Below are positions 1 to 8,169 of a stretch of 64,000 bases of DNA, one piece after another (position 1 is the first letter of the stretch; every line of letters starts with the position of its first letter). Source of the DNA: Pseudohaliea sp964438205. Its GTDB lineage: Bacteria > Pseudomonadota > Gammaproteobacteria > Pseudomonadales > Halieaceae. The position numbers and the translations under genes were made by a program. The notes under the pieces were generated by a model. The model was not told the DNA's origin and searched no databases. It was given only the letters and a program-made list of their open reading frames with translations. The stretch lies in assembly GCA_964438205.1 (NCBI GenBank), contig CAYTJQ010000003.1, positions 31,683-95,682 of the forward strand, read 5' to 3'.

Positions 1-1215
1 ACGCCGGAAGACCTCGCGGTGCTGGCGCAGAACGCCATCGCGGGGATCAAGCTGCCGCGCACCGCCAAGGCGCTGCCCAAGCTCTTCGTGCAGGTCGAGG
101 AGAGCCGCGAGGGCGGCAACTCCACGGCCTACCTGCTCAACCGCGACCTCGCCGGCAAGCTCATGGACCGGCTCACCACCGGCGGCCTGTTCCCGCCGGC
201 GGTCGCCGAGCGCTTCCTCGAGGCCTTCGTCGACTGCCCGACGCCGTTCTTCGATGATGCCGCCGTCAAGAAGGCCGCCAAGGGCATCGAGACGGGCATC
301 CTCAACCGCCTGCACCTGCACAAGATGCCGACGGACGAGCAGATCGGCCTGTCAACGGTGTTCCACCTCGCGGACGACATCGCCAGCGGCGAGACGTTCC
401 ACCCCTCCGGCGGTCTGAAGTTCGACCGCTCCGTGACCGAGGGCGAACTGCTGCTGCCCCCGGATCCCGAGCAGCTGGCAAAGCTCGAGGGCAAGCGGGT
501 CGTGCTCATCGGTGATGCCATGCGCGAGGAGCTTACCGCCATCGGCGAGGGCTTCCTGGCCCTCGGCGTCGCCTCCCTGGCGGTGCTGACGCGCTCGAAG
601 GAAGCGCAGGAAGACATCCAGCACGGCCTGGAGCCCAAGGCCAGCATCCCCATCGACGTGCGCGTGATCGGCGACGACCTGGAAGCGGCCCTCGACGATC
701 TCCTGCACAACCAGGGCGGCTTCGACGTCGTCGTGAGCGCCCCCTTCGCGCGGCTGCCCTTCAACGCGCTCGCCGCCGAGAAGGGCGAGTCCTGGGACCG
801 GGTGCTGTCGCACACGGACTTCGCGCGGCTGGTGGAGGAGCAGCTCACGCACCACTTCCGCGTCGCCCGCCGGGCCGCGCTGGTGCCGAACTGCCAGATC
901 GTGCTGCTCACGCCGGACACTTCCTTCGTCTCCTCCCGCGAGGAGTTCGCCCTGGCGCTGTTCGTGAAGAACGCCCTGCACGCCTTCACGGTGACCCTGG
1001 GCGTGGAGACGGAGCGCCTGCCGACGACGCCAGCGGTGAACCAGGTGCAGCTCACGCGGCGCGCCCGGGCCGAGGAGCCGGCGAACGAGCAGGAGCTCGA
1101 AGAAGAGATGGAGCGCCTGGTGCAGGCGGTGCTACAGTGTGCCGTACCCGCACCCAGCCCGGCGGAAAGCCGCTACCTGGCGCGGATTTTCCGCGGCAAC
1201 GCCGTCACCGTCTGA
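1..1215 (+). CDS. mcr: Malonyl-CoA reductase, C-terminal part (5' end outside window)
   Basis: The reading frame is open from base 1 and has no convincing start, so this is the last 404 residues of a longer protein. The final 130 or so residues match what I remember of the C-terminal half of Chloroflexus bifunctional malonyl-CoA reductase: THHFRVAR, then LFVKNALHAFTVTLGVE, then NQVQLTRRARAEEP, and the terminus RIFRGNAVTV. In that enzyme the C-terminal half reduces malonyl-CoA to malonate semialdehyde with NADPH, and the N-terminal half continues to 3-hydroxypropionate. Both halves are built from SDR-like Rossmann domains; KRVVLIGDAMREEL is a plausible Rossmann start here. It is followed 12 bases later by a c-type cytochrome gene. 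Whether the N-terminal half is fused upstream cannot be seen. Confidence 0.85.
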   Translation, partial: TPEDLAVLAQNAIAGIKLPRTAKALPKLFVQVEESREGGNSTAYLLNRDLAGKLMDRLTTGGLFPPAVAERFLEAFVDCPTPFFDDAAVKKAAKGIETGILNRLHLHKMPTDEQIGLSTVFHLADDIASGETFHPSGGLKFDRSVTEGELLLPPDPEQLAKLEGKRVVLIGDAMREELTAIGEGFLALGVASLAVLTRSKEAQEDIQHGLEPKASIPIDVRVIGDDLEAALDDLLHNQGGFDVVVSAPFARLPFNALAAEKGESWDRVLSHTDFARLVEEQLTHHFRVARRAALVPNCQIVLLTPDTSFVSSREEFALALFVKNALHAFTVTLGVETERLPTTPAVNQVQLTRRARAEEPANEQELEEEMERLVQAVLQCAVPAPSPAESRYLARIFRGNAVTV

Positions 1216-1227
1216 GCGGAGGCACGC

Positions 1228-1692
1228 ATGCGACCCTGGCCCCTTCTCGCTGTACTGGCCCTCGGCGCCGCCACCCAGGCGGCGCCGGAGTCGGCAGACG
1301 CACAGACGGCGGCCGTGCCCGAGGACAGCCGCCAGGCCGTCGCCATGCCGCCGCTGCAGCGGGCCCTCATCCGCGAGGAGATGATCCAGCACACGGCCAC
1401 GGTGCAGCAGCTCGTGGACCTGCTGGGCAAGGGCGAACTCGCGCGGGCGGCCGAGATCGCCGAGCGTGACCTCGGCCTGTCCTCCATGGGCAAGCACGCG
1501 GCAGCGACCCGGGGCATGGGCCCCGGGCGCTTCTTCCCGCAACCCATGCGCAGCGTCGGCATCGGTATGCACGAAGCCGCCAGCACCTTCGCCGACGTCG
1601 CCCGTGAGGGCGATGCCGACGCGGCCCTGAAGGCGCTCGCACCCGTGCTCGGCGCCTGCGTATCCTGCCACTCGGCGTACCGGCTCGAGTAA
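1228..1692 (+). CDS. Class II-like c-type cytochrome (c'/c556 type), exported
   Basis: The product has 154 residues with a Sec-type signal peptide at residues 1-18 (ends near TQAA). A single haem-binding CVSCH lies at residues 144-148, almost at the C-terminus. That position is typical of cytochrome c'/c556 four-helix-bundle proteins, and the rest is predicted helical (ALIREEMIQHTATVQQLVDLL and similar). It would be a periplasmic electron-transfer or ligand-binding haem protein. A GGAGG Shine-Dalgarno lies just before the ATG. The gene follows the malonyl-CoA reductase by 12 bases and may share its transcript; no functional link is known. A small GC hairpin (1744-1760) lies downstream without a T-tract. 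Confidence 0.75.
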   Translation: MRPWPLLAVLALGAATQAAPESADAQTAAVPEDSRQAVAMPPLQRALIREEMIQHTATVQQLVDLLGKGELARAAEIAERDLGLSSMGKHAAATRGMGPGRFFPQPMRSVGIGMHEAASTFADVAREGDADAALKALAPVLGACVSCHSAYRLE

Positions 1693-1818
1693 GGCCCCTC
1701 CCGGACGGAGGTTGTTGCAAGCGCGCGTTTGCTGGTGGGGAATGCGGCGAAAAGCGCCGCAGGTCGCTGCCATCTCCGGTAACATCCCGTCCCTTGCAGC
1801 CACCCTGGGTATCCGTCC

Positions 1819-3057
1819 ATGCCGAGGAAAGCCCCCCCGGAACGACGCGACAGGCCCCGCGGCCTCACGCAGGCGAGGCGCCGGCATGCCCGGCAGGCGC
1901 CCGGTGTTGGTGAAGAATTCCTTGGGACCGTACGGGATATGGCGGCGACCGGCGAAGGGATCGTGACGCATCCCGGTGGCCAGGTCTGCTTCGTGCCGGG
2001 CGCCTGGGCCGGTGAGCGCGGCCGGTTCCGGGTGACCGGCCACCGGGGCCGCGCGGCCCTCGGCGCCCTCGTCGCGCTGGAGACACCCTCCCCGCACCGG
2101 GTGACAGCCCCCTGTGCTCATCACGGCCACGACGAGGCCCACTGCGGCGGCTGCCCGTGGCAGTTCATGGCCTACGGCGCGCAGCTATCGGCCAAGGAGG
2201 CCCGGCTGCGAGGCGCCCTGGAGCGCCTCGGGGTCGAGGCCGCGCAGGCAGCGATCTGGGGGGCACCCGAGACCTTCGGCTACCGCAACCGGGCCCGGCT
2301 GCGCAGCGACGGCGAGCGCATCGGCTTCCTCGCCGCCGGCTCGAACCGGCTGGCCCCGATCGACGACTGCCCCGTACTCACGGCGCGCAACCGCGAGACC
2401 CTCGCGGCCCTTGGCGACCGGCTGCCGGAGCCCGCCTGGCGGCCGCGACGCCGCGGGCCGCTCACGCTCCTGCCCATCGACGACGAGCACGGCCCGGAAG
2501 CCGTTGTGCCCGATGCCCCGCAGCCCTTCCGCCAGGGCAATAGCGCGCAGAACGCACGCATGCGCGAATGGCTGGCCGGGTCGATCGGGGACTATGCGGG
2601 GCGTGCCACCGTGGAGCTGTTCGCCGGCTCCGGTAACTTCACGGAGATAATCGCCGCGGGCGGCTGCCACCCCGTGCTGGCCGTGGACAGCGCCGGCGAG
2701 GCGCTAGCCACCCTCGAGGCCCGGGCCCTCCCCGCCGTGACCACGCGGGCCCTCGACCTCTTCGACGCGGCGGCGCCGACAGCGCTGGAGACAGCGCTCG
2801 CGCGCGCGGAACTCCTGGTGCTGGACCCACCTCGGGACGGCCTGCGCCAGCTGCCCGCCTTTATCCAGCGCGCGCCCCGGCTCACCGCCGTTCGCTATAT
2901 CTCGTGCGATGTCGCCACCTTCGCCCGCGACCTCGGCGCCCTGCTCGACGCGGGTTTTGAACTCGAAGCGGTACAGCCCCTGGACCTCTTCCCTCATACC
3001 CCCCATCTTGAACTGCTGGCGACGCTGTCTCGCAGTGACGGCAGGCTGCGGGGGTGA
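1819..3057 (+). CDS. RlmD/TrmA-family 23S rRNA (uracil-C5)-methyltransferase
   Basis: The 412-residue protein is an S-adenosylmethionine-dependent RNA uracil-5-methyltransferase. It has an N-terminal TRAM-like domain (about 33-90) and four cysteines placed as in the RlmD iron-sulfur cluster (C99, C109, C112, C184). The SAM site VELFAGSGNFT is at 265-275, the LDPPRDG motif at 335-341, and the catalytic cysteine C363 is in YISCDVATFARD. The C-terminal HTPHLE provides the conserved glutamate E398. The Fe-S cysteines argue for RlmD (U1939-type) over TrmA. The middle of the protein is somewhat short for RlmD, so a paralogue with another target is possible. The ATG at 1819 keeps the whole TRAM domain; an in-frame ATG at 1939 would truncate it. 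Confidence 0.85.
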   Translation: MPRKAPPERRDRPRGLTQARRRHARQAPGVGEEFLGTVRDMAATGEGIVTHPGGQVCFVPGAWAGERGRFRVTGHRGRAALGALVALETPSPHRVTAPCAHHGHDEAHCGGCPWQFMAYGAQLSAKEARLRGALERLGVEAAQAAIWGAPETFGYRNRARLRSDGERIGFLAAGSNRLAPIDDCPVLTARNRETLAALGDRLPEPAWRPRRRGPLTLLPIDDEHGPEAVVPDAPQPFRQGNSAQNARMREWLAGSIGDYAGRATVELFAGSGNFTEIIAAGGCHPVLAVDSAGEALATLEARALPAVTTRALDLFDAAAPTALETALARAELLVLDPPRDGLRQLPAFIQRAPRLTAVRYISCDVATFARDLGALLDAGFELEAVQPLDLFPHTPHLELLATLSRSDGRLRG

Positions 3058-3110
3058 GCGCGCGGCGGCGCGCGGGTACCATAGGCGGGGCACGCTACAC
3101 GGGAGGCAGC

Positions 3111-4198
3111 ATGCACAGCGACAACCTGCAGCTCTGGACCCACCGCCATGTCTTCGGCCAGGACCGGCGCCGGGCCGGAGAGCGGCGCACGCTGCTGGTC
3201 ATCGCACTGACCGCCGCCACCATGGTGCTCGAGATAAGCACCGGCATCCTCTTCGGCTCCATGGCCCTGCTCGCCGACGGCCTGCACATGGCCTCACACA
3301 CCGTGGCGCTCGGCATCACTGCCTTCGCCTATGTCTACGCGCGGCGCCATGCCGCCAATCCCAGCTTCAGCTTTGGCACCGGCAAGGTGAACGCGCTGGG
3401 GGGCTTTACCGGCGCCCTGCTGCTCGCCGGCTTCAGCCTGGCGATGGCCTGGGAGAGCGTGGCGCGCTTCATCGCGCCAGTCCCCATTGCCTTTGACCAG
3501 GCCATCGGCGTGGCGGTGCTCGGCCTCGTCGTGAACGGCGTTTCCGTGCTGCTGCTGGGCGAGGCTCATGATCACGGGCATGAGCAGGGGCATGGGCATG
3601 GGCATGNNNNNNNNNNNNNNNNNNNNNNNNNNNNNNNNNNNNNNNNNNNNNNNNNNNNNNNNNNNNNNNNNNNNNNNNNNNNNNNNNNNNNNNNNNNNNN
3701 NNNNNNGGGCATGGGCATGGGCATGAGCACACGCACGGACAGGAACACACGCAAGCGCATGGCCACGACCACAACCTGCGCTCGGCCTACCTGCACGTGC
3801 TCGCGGACGCGCTGACCTCCTTGCTCGCCATCTTCGCGCTGCTCGCGGGCAAGTACCTCGGCCTCAACTGGATGGACCCGGCCATGGGCATCGTCGGCGC
3901 GCTGCTGGTCGCCCGCTGGTCCTGGGGTCTCCTGCGCGATACCAGCCATACGCTGCTCGACCGGCAGGCGACGGAGCCGCTCTGCGAGCAGCTGCGGAAC
4001 GCCGTGGAGAGCCATGGCCACGACCGCATCGCGGATCTGCACCTGTGGTCCATCGGCCCGGGGCTTCATGCCGCAGAAATCACTGTCGTCACCCACGACG
4101 AGCTCTCCCCCGACGACGTCAGGGCGCGTCTTCCGGAGGCACTGCGGGTCGTTCATGCTACAGTCGAGATCCACCGCTGCCCGGCAGCTGAGGACTAG
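3111..4198 (+). CDS. dmeF: DmeF-type Co2+/Ni2+ cation diffusion facilitator (interrupted by assembly gap)
   Basis: This is an inner-membrane metal exporter of the CDF family. The part before the gap starts MHSDNLQLWTHRHVFGQ and carries MALLADGLHMASHTVAL (TM2 metal site) and FGTGKVNALGGF. The part after the gap carries the TM5 motif LHVLADALTSLLAI, then WMDPAMGIVGALLVARWSWG and a C-terminal cytosolic domain. This order matches DmeF cobalt/nickel exporters. The gap lies in the His-rich cytosolic loop, which reads (GH)n on both sides. The frame changes across the 100 N because the N count is arbitrary: reading GHGHGHEHTHGQEH after the gap restores it, so I annotate one intact gene. A GGGAGG ribosome site precedes the ATG. 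Confidence 0.85.
3607..3706. other. Assembly gap of 100 N inside the His-rich repeat of dmeF
   Basis: Exactly 100 N sit between ggcatg repeats that encode Gly-His. The round length and the repeat flanks indicate a scaffold gap of unknown true size. It is not a real 100-base sequence and gives no evidence of a frameshift. Confidence 0.97.
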
Positions 4199-4279
4199 GC
4201 GCGGTTCTCAGCCCAGCGGAGCAGTACGCACGACCGTTAGCTAGACTGGTAGTCGTCAGACTCTTCTGGAGCTACGCCC

Positions 4280-5266
4280 ATGAGGCAACGAAACACCGCC
4301 GCAGCAGCCCTGACCGCCTGCCTGTTAGCAATACCGGTACTGGCAGACGACCTTCCCGATACCGTGGAGCACCCCATGGTCGAGCGTTACCCGGGGCAGG
4401 CGCTTCGCTGGCAGACCATCGACAACTACCGCGAGTTCCGCCTTCCCGTCGGTCCCGTCACCGGCTACCGCCACATCGACGACTGGGTCGACACGGCAGG
4501 CCGGGTGACCCGGACCTTCTACGCGCTGGAAGGCAGCGGGCGCACCTGGTCCGAGGTGTACCTCAACTACCGCGGCGCCTTCGCGGCGGAAGGCTTCGAG
4601 ATCCTGGCCGAGGGCTCCTCCGAGGACCGCAAGGGGCCCGCCGTCGGCGGCCGCCAGTGGCTGGAGATCTACCTGCGCAGCAACCCCGCCGGGACGGACG
4701 GCGAGGTCGGCACGCTGGCGGCGGGCACCTCCACCGCCGGCGGCCAGGGCGCCTTCGTGGCGACGCGGGACCGGGCGGCCGGACCCGTCTACGTGGTCGT
4801 CACCGTGGAACAGCACGCAGCGGACTACATCGGTACCCTCGTCGACATCGTGGAAGTGGAACGCGCCGAGACGGGCCTGGTGGCCGTGGACCCGGAAGCG
4901 ATCGGCCGGGACCTGGAGGAGAAGGGCCGGGTCGTGCTCGACGGCCTCTACTTCGACTTCGACAGCCCGACCCTGCAACCGCGCTCCACCGAGGCGCTCG
5001 AAAACATCGCCCGCTACCTCGATGCAAATCCTGGCCGCGCGTTCTACGTGGTAGGGCACACGGACGCCCGCGGCTCCCTGGGCTACAACCGCGAACTCAG
5101 CCAGGCGCGGGCCCAGGCGGTCGTCGACGCCCTGGTCAACGACCACGGCGTCGCCCGGGAGCGCCTCGACGCCGCCGGCGTCGGCCCCCTGGTCCCGGTC
5201 TTCAGCAACGCCGACGACGCCGGCAGGGAGCGCAACCGCCGCGTGGAACTCGTCGAGCGCCTGTGA
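4280..5266 (+). CDS. OmpA-family outer-membrane-associated protein
   Basis: The 328-residue exported protein has a signal peptide at residues 1-22 (cleavage near VLADD). A roughly 170-residue N-terminal domain that I do not recognise as a characterised family follows. An OmpA-like peptidoglycan-binding domain spans about 210-328, shown by LYFDFDSPTLQPRS, VVGHTDARGSLGYNRELSQARA and the terminal RNRRVEL. The C-terminal domain is expected to bind diaminopimelate in peptidoglycan, so the protein probably tethers or senses the envelope. It overlaps the next gene (CIA30-like) through GTGA and is probably co-transcribed with it. A TAGACT hexamer at 4241-4246 could be a -10 element, but I see no good -35. 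Confidence 0.8.
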   Translation: MRQRNTAAAALTACLLAIPVLADDLPDTVEHPMVERYPGQALRWQTIDNYREFRLPVGPVTGYRHIDDWVDTAGRVTRTFYALEGSGRTWSEVYLNYRGAFAAEGFEILAEGSSEDRKGPAVGGRQWLEIYLRSNPAGTDGEVGTLAAGTSTAGGQGAFVATRDRAAGPVYVVVTVEQHAADYIGTLVDIVEVERAETGLVAVDPEAIGRDLEEKGRVVLDGLYFDFDSPTLQPRSTEALENIARYLDANPGRAFYVVGHTDARGSLGYNRELSQARAQAVVDALVNDHGVARERLDAAGVGPLVPVFSNADDAGRERNRRVELVERL

Positions 5267-5766
5267 CGGCCGGCGTCATCGACGACCTCAGCGGCGACCC
5301 GCCCGGTGGCGGCCGCTGGGCCTGTGTCGCCGACGCGGTCATGGGCGGGGTCTCGGGCGGGCAGCTGCGCACGGAGAACGTCGCCGGCCGCCCCGCCCGG
5401 CACCTGACCGGCACCGTCAGCCTCGCCAACAACGGCGGCTTCCTGCAGATGGCCATCGATCTCGCCGCGGACGGCGGCAGCGTGGATGCGAGCGCGTTCA
5501 CCGGGCTCGCGCTGGCCGTCTGCGGCGACGATCAGGAATACGGCCTGCACCTGCGCACGGACGACGTCCGGCGCCCCTGGCAGAGCTACCGGGCCCGCTT
5601 CCGGGCACCGGGCGCCTGGACCACCGTCACCCTGCCCTTCAGCCGCTTTGCCCCGCATCGCCTCGACGCCCCTCTGGACCTTTCCCGGCTGCGCCGCATC
5701 GGCCTGGTGGCCATCGGCCGGCCCGGGCCCGTGGACCTCGCCCTCGGCGACCTGCGCTTCTATTGA
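5263..5766 (+). CDS. CIA30-like carbohydrate-binding-fold protein
   Basis: The 167-residue protein starts with GTG overlapping the stop of the OmpA-like gene (GTGA). The pattern WACVADAVMGGVSGGQL ... NNGGFLQM ... YRARF ... PFSRFAP is that of the CIA30 / NDUFAF1-like family. This beta-sandwich is related to carbohydrate-binding modules and is known in mitochondria as a complex I assembly factor. Bacterial members are mostly of unknown function, so the family does not prove a complex I role here. No signal peptide is visible with this start. Translational coupling to the OmpA-like gene suggests both act in one process. Confidence 0.75.
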   Translation: MTAGVIDDLSGDPPGGGRWACVADAVMGGVSGGQLRTENVAGRPARHLTGTVSLANNGGFLQMAIDLAADGGSVDASAFTGLALAVCGDDQEYGLHLRTDDVRRPWQSYRARFRAPGAWTTVTLPFSRFAPHRLDAPLDLSRLRRIGLVAIGRPGPVDLALGDLRFY

Positions 5767-5800
5767 AGGGGCGAAGCAACCCCGCCTTCACGGCGCCACC

Positions 5801-5820
5801 TCCTATGGCCTAACATAGGA
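5801..5820. promoter_or_regulatory. Perfect inverted repeat before the aldolase gene
   Basis: TCCTATG - 6 bases - CATAGGA is a perfect 7-bp inverted repeat. It lies 66 bases before the GTG start of the class I aldolase and 34 bases after the CIA30-like stop. No T-tract follows, so an operator or mRNA hairpin is more likely than a terminator. The cognate regulator is not recognisable. Confidence 0.4.
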
Positions 5821-5885
5821 CCGCGGGGCCGAGGCGTTTATCCTGGGCCCCGATCCCCCAGCCACCACCAGGACGGAAAACACCC

Positions 5886-6779
5886 GTGAGCCAAGTCGAC
5901 GAACAACGCGAGAAAATCCGCAGCGCCACCGGCTTCATCGCCGCCCTCGACCAGAGCGGGGGCAGCACCCCGAAGGCCCTGCGCCTCTACGGTATCGAGG
6001 AGGACGCCTGGTCCACGGACGCCGAGATGTTCGACCTCGTGCACGCCATGCGCACGCGGATCATGACCGCCGACGCCTTCGACGGCGACCGCATCCTCGG
6101 CGCCATCCTCTTCGAGGACACCATGGACCGGGAGGTCCTGGGGCGGCCGACGGCCGAGTACCTGTGGGGCGTCAAGCACGTCGTGCCCTTCCTCAAGGTC
6201 GACAAGGGCCTCGACGAGCCCGCCGACGGCGTGCAGCGCATGAAGCCCATGCCGGGGCTCGAGGCCCTGCTCACCCGCGCGGTCGGGGCCGGTATCTTCG
6301 GCACCAAGATGCGCTCGGTAATCAAGGAAGCGAACGATGCCGGTATCGATGCCGTGGTCGCGCAGCAGTTCGAGGTCGCCGGCCAGATCATCGACGCCGG
6401 CCTCGTACCCATCGTCGAGCCGGAAGTGGACATCCACTGCCCCGCCAAGGCCGCCGCCGAGCAGCGGCTGAAGGCGGGTATCCTGGCCGCGCTGGACCAG
6501 CTCGGCGAGGGCCGGCAGGTCATGCTCAAGCTGACCCTGCCGGAAGAAGACGGCTTCTACAGCGACTGCGTCGCCCACCCGGCGGTTCTCCGGGTCGTGG
6601 CGCTGTCCGGCGGCTACAGCCGCGCCGAGGCCAACGAGCGTCTCGCCCGCAACCCGGGCGTGGTCGCCAGCTTCTCCCGCGCCCTGACCGAGGGGCTCTC
6701 CGCCCGGCAGAGCGACGAGGCGTTCAACGCTGCGCTCGACCGGTCCATCCAGAGCATCTACGACGCCTCGGCGACCTAG
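5886..6779 (+). CDS. Class I fructose-bisphosphate aldolase
   Basis: The 297-residue enzyme is of the bacterial class I (Schiff-base) FdaB-like type. It catalyses reversible cleavage of fructose 1,6-bisphosphate to dihydroxyacetone phosphate and glyceraldehyde 3-phosphate in the cytosol. Family signatures include FIAALDQSGGSTPKAL near the N-terminus, AILFEDTMD, VPFLKVDKGL, LVPIVEPEVD and the Schiff-base lysine region VMLKLTLPE; the C-terminal half carries ALSGGYSR. The length matches the family, and no metal-binding class II pattern is present. The GTG start is preceded by a weak purine stretch (AGGACGG). A monocistronic unit is likely, because the next gene is on the opposite strand. Confidence 0.9.
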   Translation: MSQVDEQREKIRSATGFIAALDQSGGSTPKALRLYGIEEDAWSTDAEMFDLVHAMRTRIMTADAFDGDRILGAILFEDTMDREVLGRPTAEYLWGVKHVVPFLKVDKGLDEPADGVQRMKPMPGLEALLTRAVGAGIFGTKMRSVIKEANDAGIDAVVAQQFEVAGQIIDAGLVPIVEPEVDIHCPAKAAAEQRLKAGILAALDQLGEGRQVMLKLTLPEEDGFYSDCVAHPAVLRVVALSGGYSRAEANERLARNPGVVASFSRALTEGLSARQSDEAFNAALDRSIQSIYDASAT

Positions 6780-6812
6780 CCGTCAGGCTGAAGAACCTCC
6801 AGGCGCGGCGTC

Positions 6813-7277
6813 TTAGCCGCGCCAGCCCTCCAGCTCCAGCAGCCAGCGCTTGCGTGCCATGCCGCCGGCGTAGCCGGTGAGGCTGCCGTCCGCGCCGATC
6901 ACCCGGTGGCAGGGGACCACGATGGGCAGCGGGTTGCGGCCGTTGGCCGCACCGACGGCGCGCACCGCCCGGGGCCGGCCCAGGTCGCGGGCGAGGTCAC
7001 CGTAGCTGCGGGTCTCGCCGAAGGGGATGGCCGCGAGCGCCGCCCACACGGTCTCCTGGAACGCCGTCCCGGCAGCCGCCAGGGGCAGGTCAAAGGCGCG
7101 GCGCCGACCCGCGAAGTATTCGCCCAGCTGCGCCACGGCGCGGCGGAGCACGGGCGTGTCGCCCGCGGGCAGGCACTCGACGTGTGTTCCGGGGAAGGCG
7201 ATCCGCTCGAGCAGCCCGTCGCGGGCAATCAGCTGCAGGGAGCCCAGGGGGGTTGCCAGGATGGCCGCACTCAGCAT
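6813..7277 (-). CDS. ogt: Methylated-DNA-[protein]-cysteine S-methyltransferase
   Basis: The 154-residue suicide DNA-repair protein transfers the methyl group of O6-methylguanine (and O4-methylthymine) to its own cysteine, C123, in VVPCHRVIG. The helix-turn-helix region FGETRSYGDLARDLGRPRAVRAVGAANGRNP is present only in part as quoted pieces FGETRSYGDLA and RAVGAANGRNPLPIV. There is no Ada N-terminal methylphosphotriester domain, so it is Ogt-like. I chose the ATG at 7277 because GGAGG lies 8 bases upstream; an ATG 21 bases earlier is less well placed. It follows the PnuC-like gene by 34 bases and may be the last gene of that operon. Confidence 0.9.
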   Translation of the reverse strand: MLSAAILATPLGSLQLIARDGLLERIAFPGTHVECLPAGDTPVLRRAVAQLGEYFAGRRRAFDLPLAAAGTAFQETVWAALAAIPFGETRSYGDLARDLGRPRAVRAVGAANGRNPLPIVVPCHRVIGADGSLTGYAGGMARKRWLLELEGWRG

Positions 7278-7311
7278 GACGGTTTCCTCCGCGCGCATCG
7301 TTCCCTGTAGC

Positions 7312-7905
7312 TTAGCCCGAAACGGCCACCTGCGCGCGGTAGTGGCGACGCCAGCTGAAAAAACCGACGGTTACGATCACGAGGTATGCCGCGAACAGCG
7401 CCGCTGTCAGCTTCAGCCCTCGGTCGAGGTAGAGCACGATGCTCACCCCGTCGACGACGATCCAGTACAGCCAGTTCTCCAGGATCTTCCGCGCCACCAT
7501 CCACGTGGTGACGATCGCCCCCCAGGTGGTGAAGGCGTCGAGATACGGCAGCGCGGCATCGGTGTAGCGGGTCAGAAGTGCCCCGGACAGGACGGACAGC
7601 ACGAGGACGCCGGTAATGGCGAGGAAGTGATCCCGCGGCCCGAAGCGGCTGATCGCCAGGGTGCCGGCTTCACCGGGGCGCTTCCACTGCCACCAGCCGT
7701 AGACCGCCATGCCCAGGTAGTACACCTGCAGCGCCGACTCCAGGTACAGGCGGACCTGCCAGAAAAGCACGAGGAAGATCGCCGTGCTGGCAAAGGCGGC
7801 ATACCAGCACCAGAGGCTTTCCCGGGCCGCTAGCAGCAGGTACGCGATGCCGAGGACGACGGCGAGCGCCTCCCAGGAGGCGAGCCATTGCCAGGCGGCC
7901 GCCAC
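7312..7905 (-). CDS. PnuC/PnuT-family vitamin transporter
   Basis: The 197-residue inner-membrane protein has about seven hydrophobic segments. Family motifs are YYLGMAVYGWWQW and ENWLYWIVVDGVSIVLYL. PnuC proteins move nicotinamide riboside by facilitated diffusion with trapping by intracellular phosphorylation; PnuT relatives move thiamine. The gene starts with GTG only 3 bases after the stop of a YkoF-like gene whose relatives bind thiamine or HMP. This favours a thiamine (PnuT) role, though I see no TPP riboswitch upstream. The substrate is therefore an inference from context. Confidence 0.85.
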   Translation of the reverse strand: MAAAWQWLASWEALAVVLGIAYLLLAARESLWCWYAAFASTAIFLVLFWQVRLYLESALQVYYLGMAVYGWWQWKRPGEAGTLAISRFGPRDHFLAITGVLVLSVLSGALLTRYTDAALPYLDAFTTWGAIVTTWMVARKILENWLYWIVVDGVSIVLYLDRGLKLTAALFAAYLVIVTVGFFSWRRHYRAQVAVSG

Positions 7906-7908
7906 CGG

Positions 7909-8169
7909 TCAGGGCGCCGCGTCGATCGCCAGCGCGCCGGGAATGAACTTGCACACGAGCACCTGCTTGCCGCAGCGCTCCGCGCTGGCCCGCAGGGCGC
8001 GGGCCACGGTGGTCATCACCGCGTCGAAGTCGCCGCGCAGCTGGGTGCTCATGGCGTTGGTCACCACCGTGAGCCCGGCTTCGCCGGCCAGGTCGTCGAT
8101 GAGCGCGCGGATCGGTGGCTCGTAATCCTCGCGCAGCGGGTAGAGGCTGAGTTCGGCAGTCAGTTCCAT
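7909..8169 (-). CDS. YkoF-like thiamine/HMP-binding small protein
   Basis: The 86-residue protein is a single ferredoxin-like (alpha/beta) domain resembling one half of YkoF or the YqgV/MTH1187 group. The N-terminus AELSLYPL is followed by PIRALIDDLAGEAGLTVVTNAMSTQL and a C-terminal VLVCKFIPGAL strand; here these are quoted as the short pieces AELSLYPL, VVTNAMSTQLRGD and VLVCKFIPGAL. YkoF relatives bind thiamine or its pyrimidine precursor HMP. It is the first gene of a minus-strand group with the PnuC/PnuT-like transporter (3-base spacing) and ogt. It could be a cytosolic ligand-binding partner of the transporter, which is inference. Confidence 0.7.
   Translation of the reverse strand: MELTAELSLYPLREDYEPPIRALIDDLAGEAGLTVVTNAMSTQLRGDFDAVMTTVARALRASAERCGKQVLVCKFIPGALAIDAAP

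Noticed and set aside
1744..1760. GCGGCG-AAAAG-CGCCGC hairpin as a terminator after the cytochrome gene
   Set aside because: No T-tract follows on either strand, and such hairpins are common in DNA of this GC content.
3111..4198. Apparent frameshift in the metal exporter
   Set aside because: The frame changes only across a 100-N gap of arbitrary length, and both sides read through a Gly-His repeat in the correct family order.
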